DNA of 23,549 nucleotides from an uncultured Clostridia bacterium (GCA_944391155.1 CALXSO010000099.1:1-23549), one strand, 5' to 3'. Positions 7,069 through 14,489 are shown, numbered from the stretch's first letter. The notes: generated by a model not told the origin, from the sequence alone. Numbers and translations: made by a program.

Positions 7069-8178
7069 ATGAATAGACAAAAATATAAGAAAAATACAAA
7101 CAAGAAAGTTAAAAACATAATAAAAAATAGTGTTAAAAATTTAGAAAAACTAATCAAAAGATTGCCAAGAAAAGTAAAGATAATAGTCGGTATTTTGTTA
7201 ATACTAATATTAATTATTATCACAGTACCTATTTATTTAAAAGAAGAAAGCAAACAAAAATATGTAGAATACGTCGGAGATAATTTAAATGAAAGCCAGT
7301 ATCCAGGATATAAAGAATTAATAGATAAATTAAAAGATAAACATCCGAATTGGTCATTTACACTTTTCTATACTAGATTGAGCTGGAATGAAGTGATACA
7401 AAATGAAGGTCATTCTGATACAAGAATAAATCCGTTAAATTTAATTCCTGATTCTTTAGACTATCCAGAAGATTGGAAATGTGAGATTGATGGGGATAAA
7501 AAATTTGACAATGGAACATGGTTATGTGCATCGCACAAAGCAATAGAATGTCAAATGGATCCTAGAAATATATTAAATGAAGAAAATATATTTCAATTTA
7601 AAGAGTTAACATATGTAGAAAATGCCCAAACAGTAGATGGTATAGATGAAATAACAAAAGATACATTTCTTCAAGGAGATAATATATCAGAAGCTTTAAT
7701 ACAAGCAGGAAAAAATGCTAATTTAGATCCATATTTTATTGCATCAAGATTAATTCAAGAACAAGGAAGAAAAGGAACAGTTTTATCACAAGGATATGAA
7801 TATAAGGAAACTGTAATATATAATCCATTTAATATAAATGCTACAGGAAATTCAGCATCAGAGATTATAGAGAATGCGGCTGAATACGCATACAATCAAG
7901 GTTGGGACAGTCTTGAAAAAGGGCTTATAGGTGGTATAGAATTTATGAAAAGTGGATACATTGATAAAGGGCAAAATACATTATATTTGCAAAAATTTGA
8001 CATAGTAGACCAAGATGGAAGTCTGTATACAAATCAATATATGCAAAACTTATTAGCACCAATGTCTGAGGCTAGTAATATGTTAGAAATTTATAAAGCT
8101 TCCAACACAGTAGATTCTGAGTTAAATTTTATAATACCATTATATGAAGATATACCAGAAGAGATATCTGCAGAATAA
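7069..8178 (+). CDS. Membrane-anchored N-acetylglucosaminidase-like protein (GH73 type)
   Basis: 369 residues. A very basic N-terminus (about 36 residues) is followed by one membrane segment (IIVGILLILILIIITVPIYL, about 38-57), so the rest faces outside. The ectodomain carries HPNWSFTLFYTRLSWNEVI, a pattern common in clostridial wall glucosaminidases, and SRLIQEQGRKGT, whose Glu is the likely catalytic acid of the GH73/lysozyme-like fold; YNPFNINATG and AYNQGWDSLEKGLIGGIEFM also fit. Expected role: cutting the beta-1,4 bond after GlcNAc in peptidoglycan during growth or separation. No wall-binding repeats (SH3, LysM) are present. The ribosome site AAGGA (7063-7067) is only one base from this ATG, unusually close, so translation may be weak or coupled to recA. 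Confidence 0.75.
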   Translation: MNRQKYKKNTNKKVKNIIKNSVKNLEKLIKRLPRKVKIIVGILLILILIIITVPIYLKEESKQKYVEYVGDNLNESQYPGYKELIDKLKDKHPNWSFTLFYTRLSWNEVIQNEGHSDTRINPLNLIPDSLDYPEDWKCEIDGDKKFDNGTWLCASHKAIECQMDPRNILNEENIFQFKELTYVENAQTVDGIDEITKDTFLQGDNISEALIQAGKNANLDPYFIASRLIQEQGRKGTVLSQGYEYKETVIYNPFNINATGNSASEIIENAAEYAYNQGWDSLEKGLIGGIEFMKSGYIDKGQNTLYLQKFDIVDQDGSLYTNQYMQNLLAPMSEASNMLEIYKASNTVDSELNFIIPLYEDIPEEISAE

Positions 8179-8218
8179 AAGAAAGTAAAAAGATAGATTT
8201 ATAATTATTTAATATATA

Positions 8219-8276
8219 AATTATATGATACAATAAAAACATGTAAGTAATTTATGAATTGTTGTATCGTATAATT
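8219..8276. other. 15-bp hairpin that overlaps the putative tRNA promoter -10 box
   Basis: AATTATATGATACAA (8219-8233) pairs with TTGTATCGTATAATT (8262-8276), all but one pair being Watson-Crick (one G·U). TATAAT at 8270-8275, within the right arm, is the best -10 for the tRNA that starts 7 nt further on; I find no good -35. As RNA the hairpin could end the glucosaminidase message, but it lacks a U-tract. Confidence 0.4.
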
Positions 8277-8282
8277 ATTTAT

Positions 8283-8358
8283 GCCAATATAGCTCAGTTG
8301 GTAGAGCAACGGATTCGTAACTCGTAGGTCGGCAGTTCGATTCTGCCTGTTGGCACCA
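8283..8358 (+). tRNA. tRNA-Thr, anticodon CGU
   Basis: 76 nt including encoded CCA. Acceptor GCCAATA pairs with TGTTGGC (one T·G), D stem GCTC/GAGC, T arm GGCAG-TTCGATT-CTGCC, discriminator A. The anticodon loop TTCGTAA gives CGT, reading ACG threonine codons. The anticodon stem ACGGA/CTCGT has an A-C mismatch next to the loop and a G·U pair above it, leaving a weaker stem than usual. Confidence 0.93.
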
Positions 8359-8363
8359 AAGAG

Positions 8364-8396
8364 AAAACAGAGATACTAAAATTTCTGTTTTTTTTT
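8364..8396 (+). terminator. Intrinsic terminator of the tRNA
   Basis: AAAACAGA (8364-8371) pairs with TCTGTTTT (8384-8391), ending in an unbroken T-tract through 8396. Confidence 0.85.
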
Positions 8397-8429
8397 ATAG
8401 TTTTACTGCAACTCATATTAGCTTGCTTT

Positions 8430-8697
8430 GGAACTATTATAAAAGATAATTTTAATCCACAAAAACGGACATGAAAAAGCTAAATTATCTATTGTATGCC
8501 TTATTGTAAATACAAATAATGATTTTCCTTTGCATATTCCATTAGATAATGGAACTAAAACAACAGGTGTAATATTGTGTGAACATATAAAAGCATTAGA
8601 TTTAAATAGTAGAACATATCAAATAATAGAATAGTTACCAAAAGATATATTAGAAAATGTTATAGATGTTGTTTGTTCTGAAATAGAGCAAATATAA
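8430..8697 (+). pseudogene. Decayed MazF/PemK-family toxin gene
   Basis: Intact MazF proteins are single-strand mRNA endoribonucleases. Here several frames must be joined: 8430 onward reads GTIIKDNFNPQK, matching the MazF N-terminal G-D-I-[IV]-x-[IVL]-N-[FL]-x-P; one extra base in the following ACGG run shifts the frame to GHEKAK; about 20 residues around the RPAxVxSN segment are missing; then IVCLIVNTNNDFPLHIPLD and TTGVILCEHIKALDL match the family core. An in-frame TAG (8632-8634) interrupts before LPKDILENVIDVVCSEIEQI and the natural stop at 8697. There is no start codon with a ribosome site, and no antitoxin gene (mazE) upstream. Lesions of four kinds make a sequencing artefact unlikely. 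The family match is from memory of motifs, not a search. Confidence 0.75.
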
Positions 8698-8705
8698 AAC
8701 TAAAT

Positions 8706-8881
8706 ATGAAGGATTTTGAAGTAGAAATTTCTTTAGATATTATTCTAAATATTTTATATAAAAAGTTTATTACAAATCCTCAATTAAAGTAGAAAAAAAT
8801 TGCAGAAAGAAGAGATGAATTACCCTTGATGATAAAGTGCAATCATAGTGTAAATTAATAGATGTTTTAAAAGAATTATAA
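8706..8881 (+). pseudogene. Unidentified coding remnant after mazF
   Basis: ATG at 8706 reads MKDFEVEISLDIILNILYKK and on to TAG; past that stop the same frame continues as KKIAERRDELP, and after a one-base shift as LDDKVQS-stop-CKLIDVLKEL-stop (8881). The protein-like composition across two stops and one shift suggests a dead gene. I do not recognise the family. Confidence 0.3.
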
Positions 8882-8971
8882 TAATATTATTTGAATGTGA
8901 GATAATACTTACTTTTTTAACAAAAAGAATAGTAGATTTTTTTAAAAAATTCAATATATATTTTCTAGGAT

Positions 8972-9073
8972 TTAATTATTGTTTGTTACTTCCTTGGTGC
9001 TATGTTTATTATACCAGTTTTTAATAATTTTACCATATGCTTTTGGGAAATTTATTACTTTATCACATTTCTT
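8972..9073 (-). pseudogene. Short minus-strand coding fragment, possibly a DnaD-like phage replication protein tail
   Basis: The minus strand is open for 33 codons without a start: KKCDKVINFPKAYGKIIKNW followed by YNKHSTKEVTNNN and TAA. The core K-I-I-K-N-W-Y-N-K resembles the end of DnaD-domain phage replisome organisers (I-L-x-N-W-x-x-K-G-I-K-T), but the piece is too short to be sure. The remaining 8882-9094 stretch shows nothing else. Confidence 0.2.
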
Positions 9074-9094
9074 TCATAAATAACATAAAACAGC

Positions 9095-9123
9095 TTGAAT
9101 ATTATGTTAAATTGATGTATAAT
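9095..9123 (+). promoter_or_regulatory. Promoter of the 168-aa membrane protein gene
   Basis: TTGAAT (9095-9100), 17-nt spacer, TATAAT (9118-9123). Ribosome site AAGGAGGA at 9163-9170, six bases before ATG. Confidence 0.65.
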
Positions 9124-9176
9124 ATAGCTGTATACTTTATATATTTTAAAACATTTAAAAATAAGGAGGACATTTT

Positions 9177-9683
9177 ATGAAACGGTGTAAATGGTTGATT
9201 GGCTGGTTTTACGATTGGGTTGGTCAATTCGATTGGTATCAACTTGTGGGATTTGGGATTTCTGGATTATTAGGTATTGCTTTGTCTATATTTATCTTTG
9301 TACATATAGACAAAGTTCCTGCTACTTCATTTGATTATGAGCAGCTGGAAGAGCAAGTGGATTTTATCCAACAAAATCCAGATTCCTTACTAGAAACAGA
9401 TTGTACTATTAATGTTGATAGTACAATAATTACAGTGGAATTTGAGAATGAAAACTGTAGAGTGACCGCAGAATATGATAAAAATTTTGAATTACTGTCG
9501 ACTTCTAAAGAAGATAAATCTAATTTTTGGCTTTGGGTTCTTCTATTTGCTTTATTTGTTGGTAGTATCGAATTTTATGTTGTGGGGTGGATAGTATCAT
9601 TAGTGATACTTTTGATCGAAATAGCAGTGGCTTTGAGTTTAGACAGGTTTAAAAAACTCAAAGCTAAATTCCAAAGGAAATAG
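9177..9683 (+). CDS. Orphan membrane protein with three predicted membrane segments
   Basis: 168 residues; I do not recognise the family. The N-terminus is Trp-rich (KWLIGWFYDWVGQFDWYQLV), then a membrane segment at about 25-43 (GFGISGLLGIALSIFIFVH), a hydrophilic acidic domain at about 44-115 with two Cys (residues 75 and 89), and two close membrane segments at about 117-135 and 137-154, ending in a basic tail (RFKKLKAKFQRK). The Cys-bearing domain has beta-strand-like pattern (CTINVDSTIITVEFENENCRVTAEYD) and could form a disulfide if outside. Complete transcription unit: promoter, strong ribosome site, terminator. Codon use differs from the neighbours (CTG, CAG, ACC, GTG and several TGG in place of the A-ending bias), and it lies among gene remnants, so recent transfer is likely. 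An immunity or stress-membrane role is only a guess. Confidence 0.8.
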   Translation: MKRCKWLIGWFYDWVGQFDWYQLVGFGISGLLGIALSIFIFVHIDKVPATSFDYEQLEEQVDFIQQNPDSLLETDCTINVDSTIITVEFENENCRVTAEYDKNFELLSTSKEDKSNFWLWVLLFALFVGSIEFYVVGWIVSLVILLIEIAVALSLDRFKKLKAKFQRK

Positions 9684-9713
9684 TCATAAAAGTCATAAAT
9701 TTGCGTTTCATAA

Positions 9714-9745
9714 AGAGGTAGTCATGTTATGGCTACCTCTATTTC
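9714..9745 (+). terminator. Terminator of the 168-aa protein gene
   Basis: AGAGGTAG (9714-9721) pairs with CTACCTCT (9733-9740); the arms can extend by T·G and CAT/ATG to leave a GTT loop. The tail is ATTTC rather than a pure U-tract. Confidence 0.7.
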
Positions 9746-10046
9746 TAAAAAAATTTCAATCTGAGAGTACATATTTTATATAAAGAATACTAGTATATAT
9801 AGTCAATTAATTGTAACTAGTGCAATAGTGATAGTATTTTTCACAAATAACCACCTCTAACGTATCAATCATGAATCTATTCAAACTAAAGTGAATAGGT
9901 AGATATAGGAATCAATCGTGTTGATTTTTTTCTTTTGCAAAAAAATCATCTTAATTAGATGGTATAGCATAAAACTTATAAAAAGTTTGTTCAGCTATAT
10001 AAATTACATAGATAAATAATTAATTTTATATAAAAAAATCTGTTGA
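9746..10046. other. Non-coding stretch, possible remnant of a small-peptide/antisense locus
   Basis: No full gene. On the minus strand GAGGTGG (9851-9857) stands 6 nt before GTG at 9844, which opens only 13 codons (MKNTITIALVTIN, to 9803). On the plus strand a hairpin CTATTCA/TGAATAG (9877-9898) and a terminator (9910-9932) lie downstream with no gene before them; a hairpin CATCT/AGATG sits at about 9947-9962 and AAACTT/AAGTTT near 9972-9988. A short hydrophobic minus-strand peptide opposite a terminated plus-strand RNA recalls type I toxin-antitoxin loci, but the peptide is too short to be a working toxin. Confidence 0.25.
9910..9932 (+). terminator. Orphan intrinsic terminator
   Basis: AATCAA (9910-9915) pairs with TTGATT (9921-9926), followed by seven T. 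No plus-strand gene precedes it after the terminator at 9714, so it implies a short untranslated RNA or a relic. Confidence 0.5.
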
Positions 10047-10206
10047 TTATTGTTGTTTATAAAACCAATCTGTACTATTTTTAATGTTAGTATTTTCTTC
10101 TGGAATAAATTTTTTATTTCTAATTAATAATATTATTGATGATGCTAAAAAAAATTGCAATGAACATATAAATAAAAGAAATAATTTTATTAGTTTTTTT
10201 TGACAT
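10047..10206 (-). pseudogene. Small membrane-peptide gene broken (or switched) by an 8-A run
   Basis: Start ATG at 10206-10204 has ribosome site AGGGGG (10216-10221), nine bases upstream, and a strong promoter. As written the frame gives MSKKTNKIISFIYMFIAIFF and stops after 28 codons at 10120. Removing one base from the run of eight A (plus strand 10147-10154) restores a 52-residue product that continues LASSIILLIRNKKFIPEENT and NIKNSTDWFYKQQ to TAA at 10047. The restored protein has one membrane segment and a natural hydrophilic tail, which favours a real gene. The length fault could be a mutation, a sequencing error, or slippage-based on/off switching. Family unknown. Confidence 0.55.
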
Positions 10207-10238
10207 TAAATATTTCCCCCTATTCTTTTATCAATTGA

Positions 10239-10266
10239 ATTATAGCATAGAATTTTTCATTGACAA
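10239..10266 (-). promoter_or_regulatory. Extended -10 promoter of the minus-strand small-peptide gene
   Basis: Read on the minus strand: TTGTCA (10266-10261), 16-nt spacer, TATAAT (10244-10239) preceded by TGC, the extended -10 motif. Predicted start near 10232, giving a leader of about 26 nt. Its -35 overlaps that of the plus-strand promoter. Confidence 0.7.
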
Positions 10267-10289
10267 CAAATAAAAAGTTTAAATATAAT
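10260..10289 (+). promoter_or_regulatory. Perfect-hexamer promoter on the plus strand, back to back with the previous one
   Basis: TTGACA (10260-10265), 18-nt spacer, TATAAT (10284-10289). The predicted start near 10296 lies a few bases before a perfect terminator hairpin. The product would be an RNA of roughly 50 nt, or a leader read through into ftsY. Confidence 0.65.
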
Positions 10290-10300
10290 TTTTTAAGTTT

Positions 10301-10344
10301 AAAAATAAATTCTAGTTTTAAACAAAATCTAGAATTTATTTTTT
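10301..10344. terminator. Perfect 15-bp bidirectional terminator hairpin
   Basis: AAAAATAAATTCTAG (10301-10315) and its exact complement (10329-10343) flank a 13-nt loop. The outer parts of the arms are A-rich on the left and T-rich on the right, so it can stop transcription both ways. No gene ends here; it separates the promoter at 10260 from the ftsY promoter. Confidence 0.7.
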
Positions 10345-10407
10345 CAAGTAGAAATTACTTTTTCAATTTACGCAATTAAAGGAGCAAATAATAATTTACA
10401 AAAATAT

Positions 10408-10436
10408 TTGTAATCTATTCAAAGATATGTTACAAT
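10408..10436 (+). promoter_or_regulatory. ftsY promoter
   Basis: TTGTAA (10408-10413), 17-nt spacer, TACAAT (10431-10436). Purine-rich ribosome site AGGAAGGAAAG just before ATG 10473. Confidence 0.6.
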
Positions 10437-10472
10437 AATACCACAAATAAAAACATAGGAAGGAAAGAGAAA

Positions 10473-11378
10473 ATGGGATTTTTCGATAAATTAAAAAAAG
10501 GATTAAATAAAACAAAAGAATCATTTAGTGAAAAAATAAATACGGTATTCAGTAATTTTAGAAAAGTAGATGAAGAATTTTTAGAAGAATTAGAAGAAGC
10601 ACTAATAATGGCAGATATAGGAGTAGATACGTCAGTGCAGATAATAAACAATTTAAGAGAAAGAATAAAAAAAGAAAAAATAGAAGATGAAGAAGAAGTA
10701 AAAAATGTACTTAGAGAAGAAATGAAAAAACTTTTAGATATATCAGATAAAGAATTAAAATTAAATACAAAACCATCAGTGATATTAGTAATTGGAGTTA
10801 ATGGAGTAGGAAAAACAACATCAATTGGGAAAATAGCAAATAGGTTAGCAAAAGATGGAAAAAAAGTAGTAGTTGCAGCAGCAGATACATTTCGTGCAGC
10901 AGCGGTTGAACAACTTGAAATATGGGCAAAAAGAGCAGGAGCATCAGTTGTAAAAAGAGAAGAAGGAGTTGATCCAGCTTCAGTGGTATATGATGCTATA
11001 AAGCAAACAAAGGAAACAAATGCAGATATTTTAATAGTAGATACAGCAGGAAGGCTACACAACAAAAAATATTTAATGGATGAATTAAATAAAATACAGA
11101 AAGTAATAAATAAAGAAATGCCAGATGCAGATAAAGAAGTCTTATTAGTAATTGATGGTACAACAGGGCAAAATGCAATATCACAAGTTAAAGCATTTAA
11201 AAAAGAAGCAAATATTACAGGACTTATATTGACAAAACTAGATGGTACAGCAAAAGGCGGAGTAGTAATTGGGATAACAAATGAAAATCAGATTCCAGTG
11301 AAGTTTATAGGTGTAGGAGAGCAGATAGATGATATGGAGATTTTTGACTCAGATGATTTTGTTAGAGCAATTATATAA
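10473..11378 (+). CDS. ftsY: Signal recognition particle receptor FtsY
   Basis: 301 residues, the compact Gram-positive form without the long acidic A domain. FtsY is the membrane-associated GTPase that docks the SRP (Ffh plus 4.5S RNA) with its ribosome at the Sec translocon. Visible: N-terminal amphipathic start MGFFDKLKKGLNKTKESF, N-domain helices to about 95, then the G domain with P-loop GVNGVGKT (108-115), DTFRAAA (138-144, insertion box), DTAGR (190-194), TKLDGTAKGG (254-263) and the closing GVGE (280-283). All GTPase motifs are intact. In many Firmicutes smc lies upstream and ylxM-ffh nearby; none is present here, so ftsY stands alone with its own promoter. Confidence 0.97.
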   Translation: MGFFDKLKKGLNKTKESFSEKINTVFSNFRKVDEEFLEELEEALIMADIGVDTSVQIINNLRERIKKEKIEDEEEVKNVLREEMKKLLDISDKELKLNTKPSVILVIGVNGVGKTTSIGKIANRLAKDGKKVVVAAADTFRAAAVEQLEIWAKRAGASVVKREEGVDPASVVYDAIKQTKETNADILIVDTAGRLHNKKYLMDELNKIQKVINKEMPDADKEVLLVIDGTTGQNAISQVKAFKKEANITGLILTKLDGTAKGGVVIGITNENQIPVKFIGVGEQIDDMEIFDSDDFVRAII

Positions 11379-11413
11379 ATTTTGAACTATTTATGAAATA
11401 ATTAAGGGGGAAA

Positions 11414-11431
11414 ATGATTAATTTATGCTAA
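11414..11431 (+). other. Five-codon mini-ORF before the UPF0182 gene
   Basis: AAGGGGG (11404-11410) precedes ATG at 11414 by three bases; the frame reads MINLC and stops at TAA (11429-11431), which touches the ribosome site AAGGAGG (11432-11438) of the next gene. The arrangement would allow termination-reinitiation coupling, but the peptide may not be made. Confidence 0.3.
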
Positions 11432-11447
11432 AAGGAGGAGTAAAATT

Positions 11448-14400
11448 TTGAATAAAAAAGAAAAGATTCAAAATGAGAATTTAAATAAAGCGAAAGATAT
11501 AAAAAATATAGAAATGCAAAAAAATGAAAATATTAAAGATGTAAAAGAATTAAAAAAAGAGAAAAAACAAACAGAGAAAGATAGTGATAAGACAAATTTA
11601 AAAAATAATAGACTAAAAAGTAAATCAAGAATGTTATTGGTTTTATCATTTATAATTATATTTGCAATTATATCTTATGTTTTTTTAAGAGGAAGCTACT
11701 TGGAATATAAAGAATTAGGAGAAAGCTATGTGCAAGAATTTTTTACAAATTTAAAATTTCAATATTCAATAATGGCAATAAATTTTGTTGTTTTATATTT
11801 TATAATATATATGACAAATAGAGGAATAAGAAAAGGATTAAAAGAATTTTTTGATAAAGAAAAAAAACCAATGCCTAAATTACTTAACAAATCAATTGCA
11901 CTTGTAGGTTCTGCACTAGTCAGTGTGTTTATTTCAAAATTGTTATCTCAAAAATTATTATTATTTGCGAGCAATGCTTCTTTTGGAAAAACAGATCCAA
12001 TATTTGGTTTTGATATTGGGTATTATATGTTCCAAAAACCGTTTTTAGAAACATTTATTTTATATTTAATAGGATTAATGGTTGGAATTACTATATATAT
12101 GGCAATATATTATATTATATCTTTTAATAGATTTTTTGATGGAATAGATAGAGAAATTTTAAAGAATAGTATTTTTATAAAAAAACTATTAAGAAATGTA
12201 ATATTAATAGCAATAGAAATAGGATTATTAACTTTTATAAATACGCAAAATGTAATGTTTGGAAATATTTTGACAATAGAAAATTCAGAAACAACTAGAT
12301 ATAATGGGGCTGAAGGAAATATAGAATTAACAGGAGCAAATTATACAGATAGTACAATACAAAGATGGGGATATACTATATTTTCTATTCTAATAGTGAT
12401 ATGTATTTGGAAAGCAGTTAGTTATTTTAAAAAACAAAATACAAAAAATGTAATAAAAGTATTAGCTATAATACCAGGATATTTAGTAATTCTGTTTATT
12501 GTAATGATAGGATTTGATTTAATATTTACTAGTTCTAATAAGTTAGATAAAGAAAAGAATAATATAGCAAATAACATAGAAAATACTAAGAATGCATATA
12601 ATATTGATGTTGAAGAAGTAAATTTGGATAATTCAGGAACAATTACTGAGGAAGAAGTAGAAAAAAATAAAGATGTAATAGACAATATACCATTGATAAC
12701 ATCAGATATAGTATTAAGTAATTTAAAACAAAATCAAACAGGAACAGGATATTATTCGTATAATACGGCGAGTGTTGCGAAATATAAAATAGATGGACAA
12801 GATAAATTAGTCTATGTTTCACCTAGAGAAATAGTAAATTCTGGAAGGACATATACAAGTAAAACATATGAAGATACACATGGAATGGGGCAAATTGTAA
12901 CATCTGCAACAACAACAACAGAGGACGGAAATATAGAGTATATTCAGAAAGAGGTATCAGGAGAAGATGACAAGTTGAACACTTCACAGCAAAGAATATA
13001 TTTTGGACTTGAAACAAATGAAATAATTGCAACAAATACAAAAAATACACAAGAATATGATTATACAGATGAAGCAGGTAATGAATATACTTCAAAATAT
13101 GAAGGTGAAGCTGGATTAGACTTGAATTTTATTGATAGACTCATACTAGGTATTACAAAAGGGGATTTAAAATTAGCTTTTTCTGGGGAAATGACAGATG
13201 AAAGTAAAATTTTAATAAATAGAAATATAATTGAAAGAGCTAAAAAGGCAATGCCATATTTATGGTATGATGAAAATCCATATACGGTAGTGACTGATGA
13301 CGGAAAAATTGTCTGGGTATTGGATGCATATACAGTTTCTAGTAGTTATCCATATTCACAATATATGAAAGTACAATATGATGATAAAAATGAAAAAATA
13401 AATTATATTAGAAATTCTGTAAAAGTTATAGTTGATGCATATGATGGAACAATTACATATTATATAACAGATGAAACAGATCCAATTGCAATGGCTTATA
13501 ATAATATGTATCCAGGATTATTTAAAAAAGATATACCAGAAGATATATCAGAACATTTTATATATCCAGAATATTTATATAAAATACAAGCTGAGTTGTT
13601 AAAAATATATCATAATACTAAGCCAGATATAATATATAGAGCAGATGATATATGGGATTTTGCAAAATATAATACAAGTAGGATAACAAAAACAACAGGA
13701 AGTATATTAGAACCATATTATATTATGGTAAATTTGAATGGTAAAGATGAAATAGGATTAATGCAAATATATACACCAAATGAAAAACAAAATTTAATAT
13801 CATACTTAGTTGGAACTACAGAAGGAGAAACAAATAAATTAAAATTGTATAAATTTTCTCAAGATAGTAATGTTGTGGGTCCAATGCAATTAGAACAGCA
13901 AATAGAGCAAGATGAAGCAATATCTGCAAATCTAGAAAGTTTAAATAAAACAGGAATTAAAGTAAGCAAAGAGATGATAGTAGTTCCAATACAAAATACA
14001 ATTTTGTATGTAGAACCAATATATCAAACAATGTTAAATGATCCTAAGAATAATTTACCACAGTTAAAAAGAGTGATTGTATCTTCTGGTAATAAGGTTG
14101 CAATAGGAAATACTTTGACAGAGGCTTTAGGAAACTTATTATCAAGATATGCAGTAGACATAGAAGTTGAAAATACCGATGATATAGAAGGATTAATAGA
14201 AGCAATAATAAAAGCAAATAATAATTTAACAGAATCAAATGAAAGTAATAATTGGGAAATGATAGGAACAGATATTCAAAAGTTGCAAGAATTAATCAAT
14301 TCATTAGAAAAGATGAAAGAAGAAGAAGATAAAGAAAAAGAAGCAGAGATAGAAAATGAAAAAGATAATAATACTACAGTAAATGAACTTAATGACGTTA

Positions 14401-14489
14401 ATAGCATGAATGCAATAGAGAATAATACTGTAGAGAAAAATTCACTAAATGATAATAGCGAAATAGTAACTAATAATTCAATGTATTAA
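11448..14489 (+). CDS. UPF0182 family large membrane protein
   Basis: 1013 residues starting at TTG, with AAGGAGG nine bases upstream. A charged Lys/Asn/Glu-rich cytoplasmic tail (1-60) precedes seven membrane segments at about 62-80, 107-123, 150-168, 203-225, 248-266, 309-325 and 336-360; then a large outward domain of about 600 residues and a low-complexity Asn/Glu tail (about 945-1013). Family marks include SFGKTDPIFGFDIGYYMFQKPFLE after the third segment and PYLWYDENPYTVVTDDGKIVWVLDAYT and AMAYNNMYPGLFKKDIPEDI in the ectodomain. UPF0182 proteins are widespread in Gram-positives and cyanobacteria; no biochemical function is established that I know of. The family core is about 900 residues, so the two tails are lineage additions. 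No promoter is obvious; it may be read from ftsY. Confidence 0.9.
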   Translation: MNKKEKIQNENLNKAKDIKNIEMQKNENIKDVKELKKEKKQTEKDSDKTNLKNNRLKSKSRMLLVLSFIIIFAIISYVFLRGSYLEYKELGESYVQEFFTNLKFQYSIMAINFVVLYFIIYMTNRGIRKGLKEFFDKEKKPMPKLLNKSIALVGSALVSVFISKLLSQKLLLFASNASFGKTDPIFGFDIGYYMFQKPFLETFILYLIGLMVGITIYMAIYYIISFNRFFDGIDREILKNSIFIKKLLRNVILIAIEIGLLTFINTQNVMFGNILTIENSETTRYNGAEGNIELTGANYTDSTIQRWGYTIFSILIVICIWKAVSYFKKQNTKNVIKVLAIIPGYLVILFIVMIGFDLIFTSSNKLDKEKNNIANNIENTKNAYNIDVEEVNLDNSGTITEEEVEKNKDVIDNIPLITSDIVLSNLKQNQTGTGYYSYNTASVAKYKIDGQDKLVYVSPREIVNSGRTYTSKTYEDTHGMGQIVTSATTTTEDGNIEYIQKEVSGEDDKLNTSQQRIYFGLETNEIIATNTKNTQEYDYTDEAGNEYTSKYEGEAGLDLNFIDRLILGITKGDLKLAFSGEMTDESKILINRNIIERAKKAMPYLWYDENPYTVVTDDGKIVWVLDAYTVSSSYPYSQYMKVQYDDKNEKINYIRNSVKVIVDAYDGTITYYITDETDPIAMAYNNMYPGLFKKDIPEDISEHFIYPEYLYKIQAELLKIYHNTKPDIIYRADDIWDFAKYNTSRITKTTGSILEPYYIMVNLNGKDEIGLMQIYTPNEKQNLISYLVGTTEGETNKLKLYKFSQDSNVVGPMQLEQQIEQDEAISANLESLNKTGIKVSKEMIVVPIQNTILYVEPIYQTMLNDPKNNLPQLKRVIVSSGNKVAIGNTLTEALGNLLSRYAVDIEVENTDDIEGLIEAIIKANNNLTESNESNNWEMIGTDIQKLQELINSLEKMKEEEDKEKEAEIENEKDNNTTVNELNDVNSMNAIENNTVEKNSLNDNSEIVTNNSMY

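Noticed and set aside
8990..9000. Attachment-site copy of the tRNA-Thr 3' end (inverted GCACCAA near 8996)
   Set aside because: Only seven bases match and in the opposite orientation; no longer direct copy of the tRNA 3' end was found in the window.
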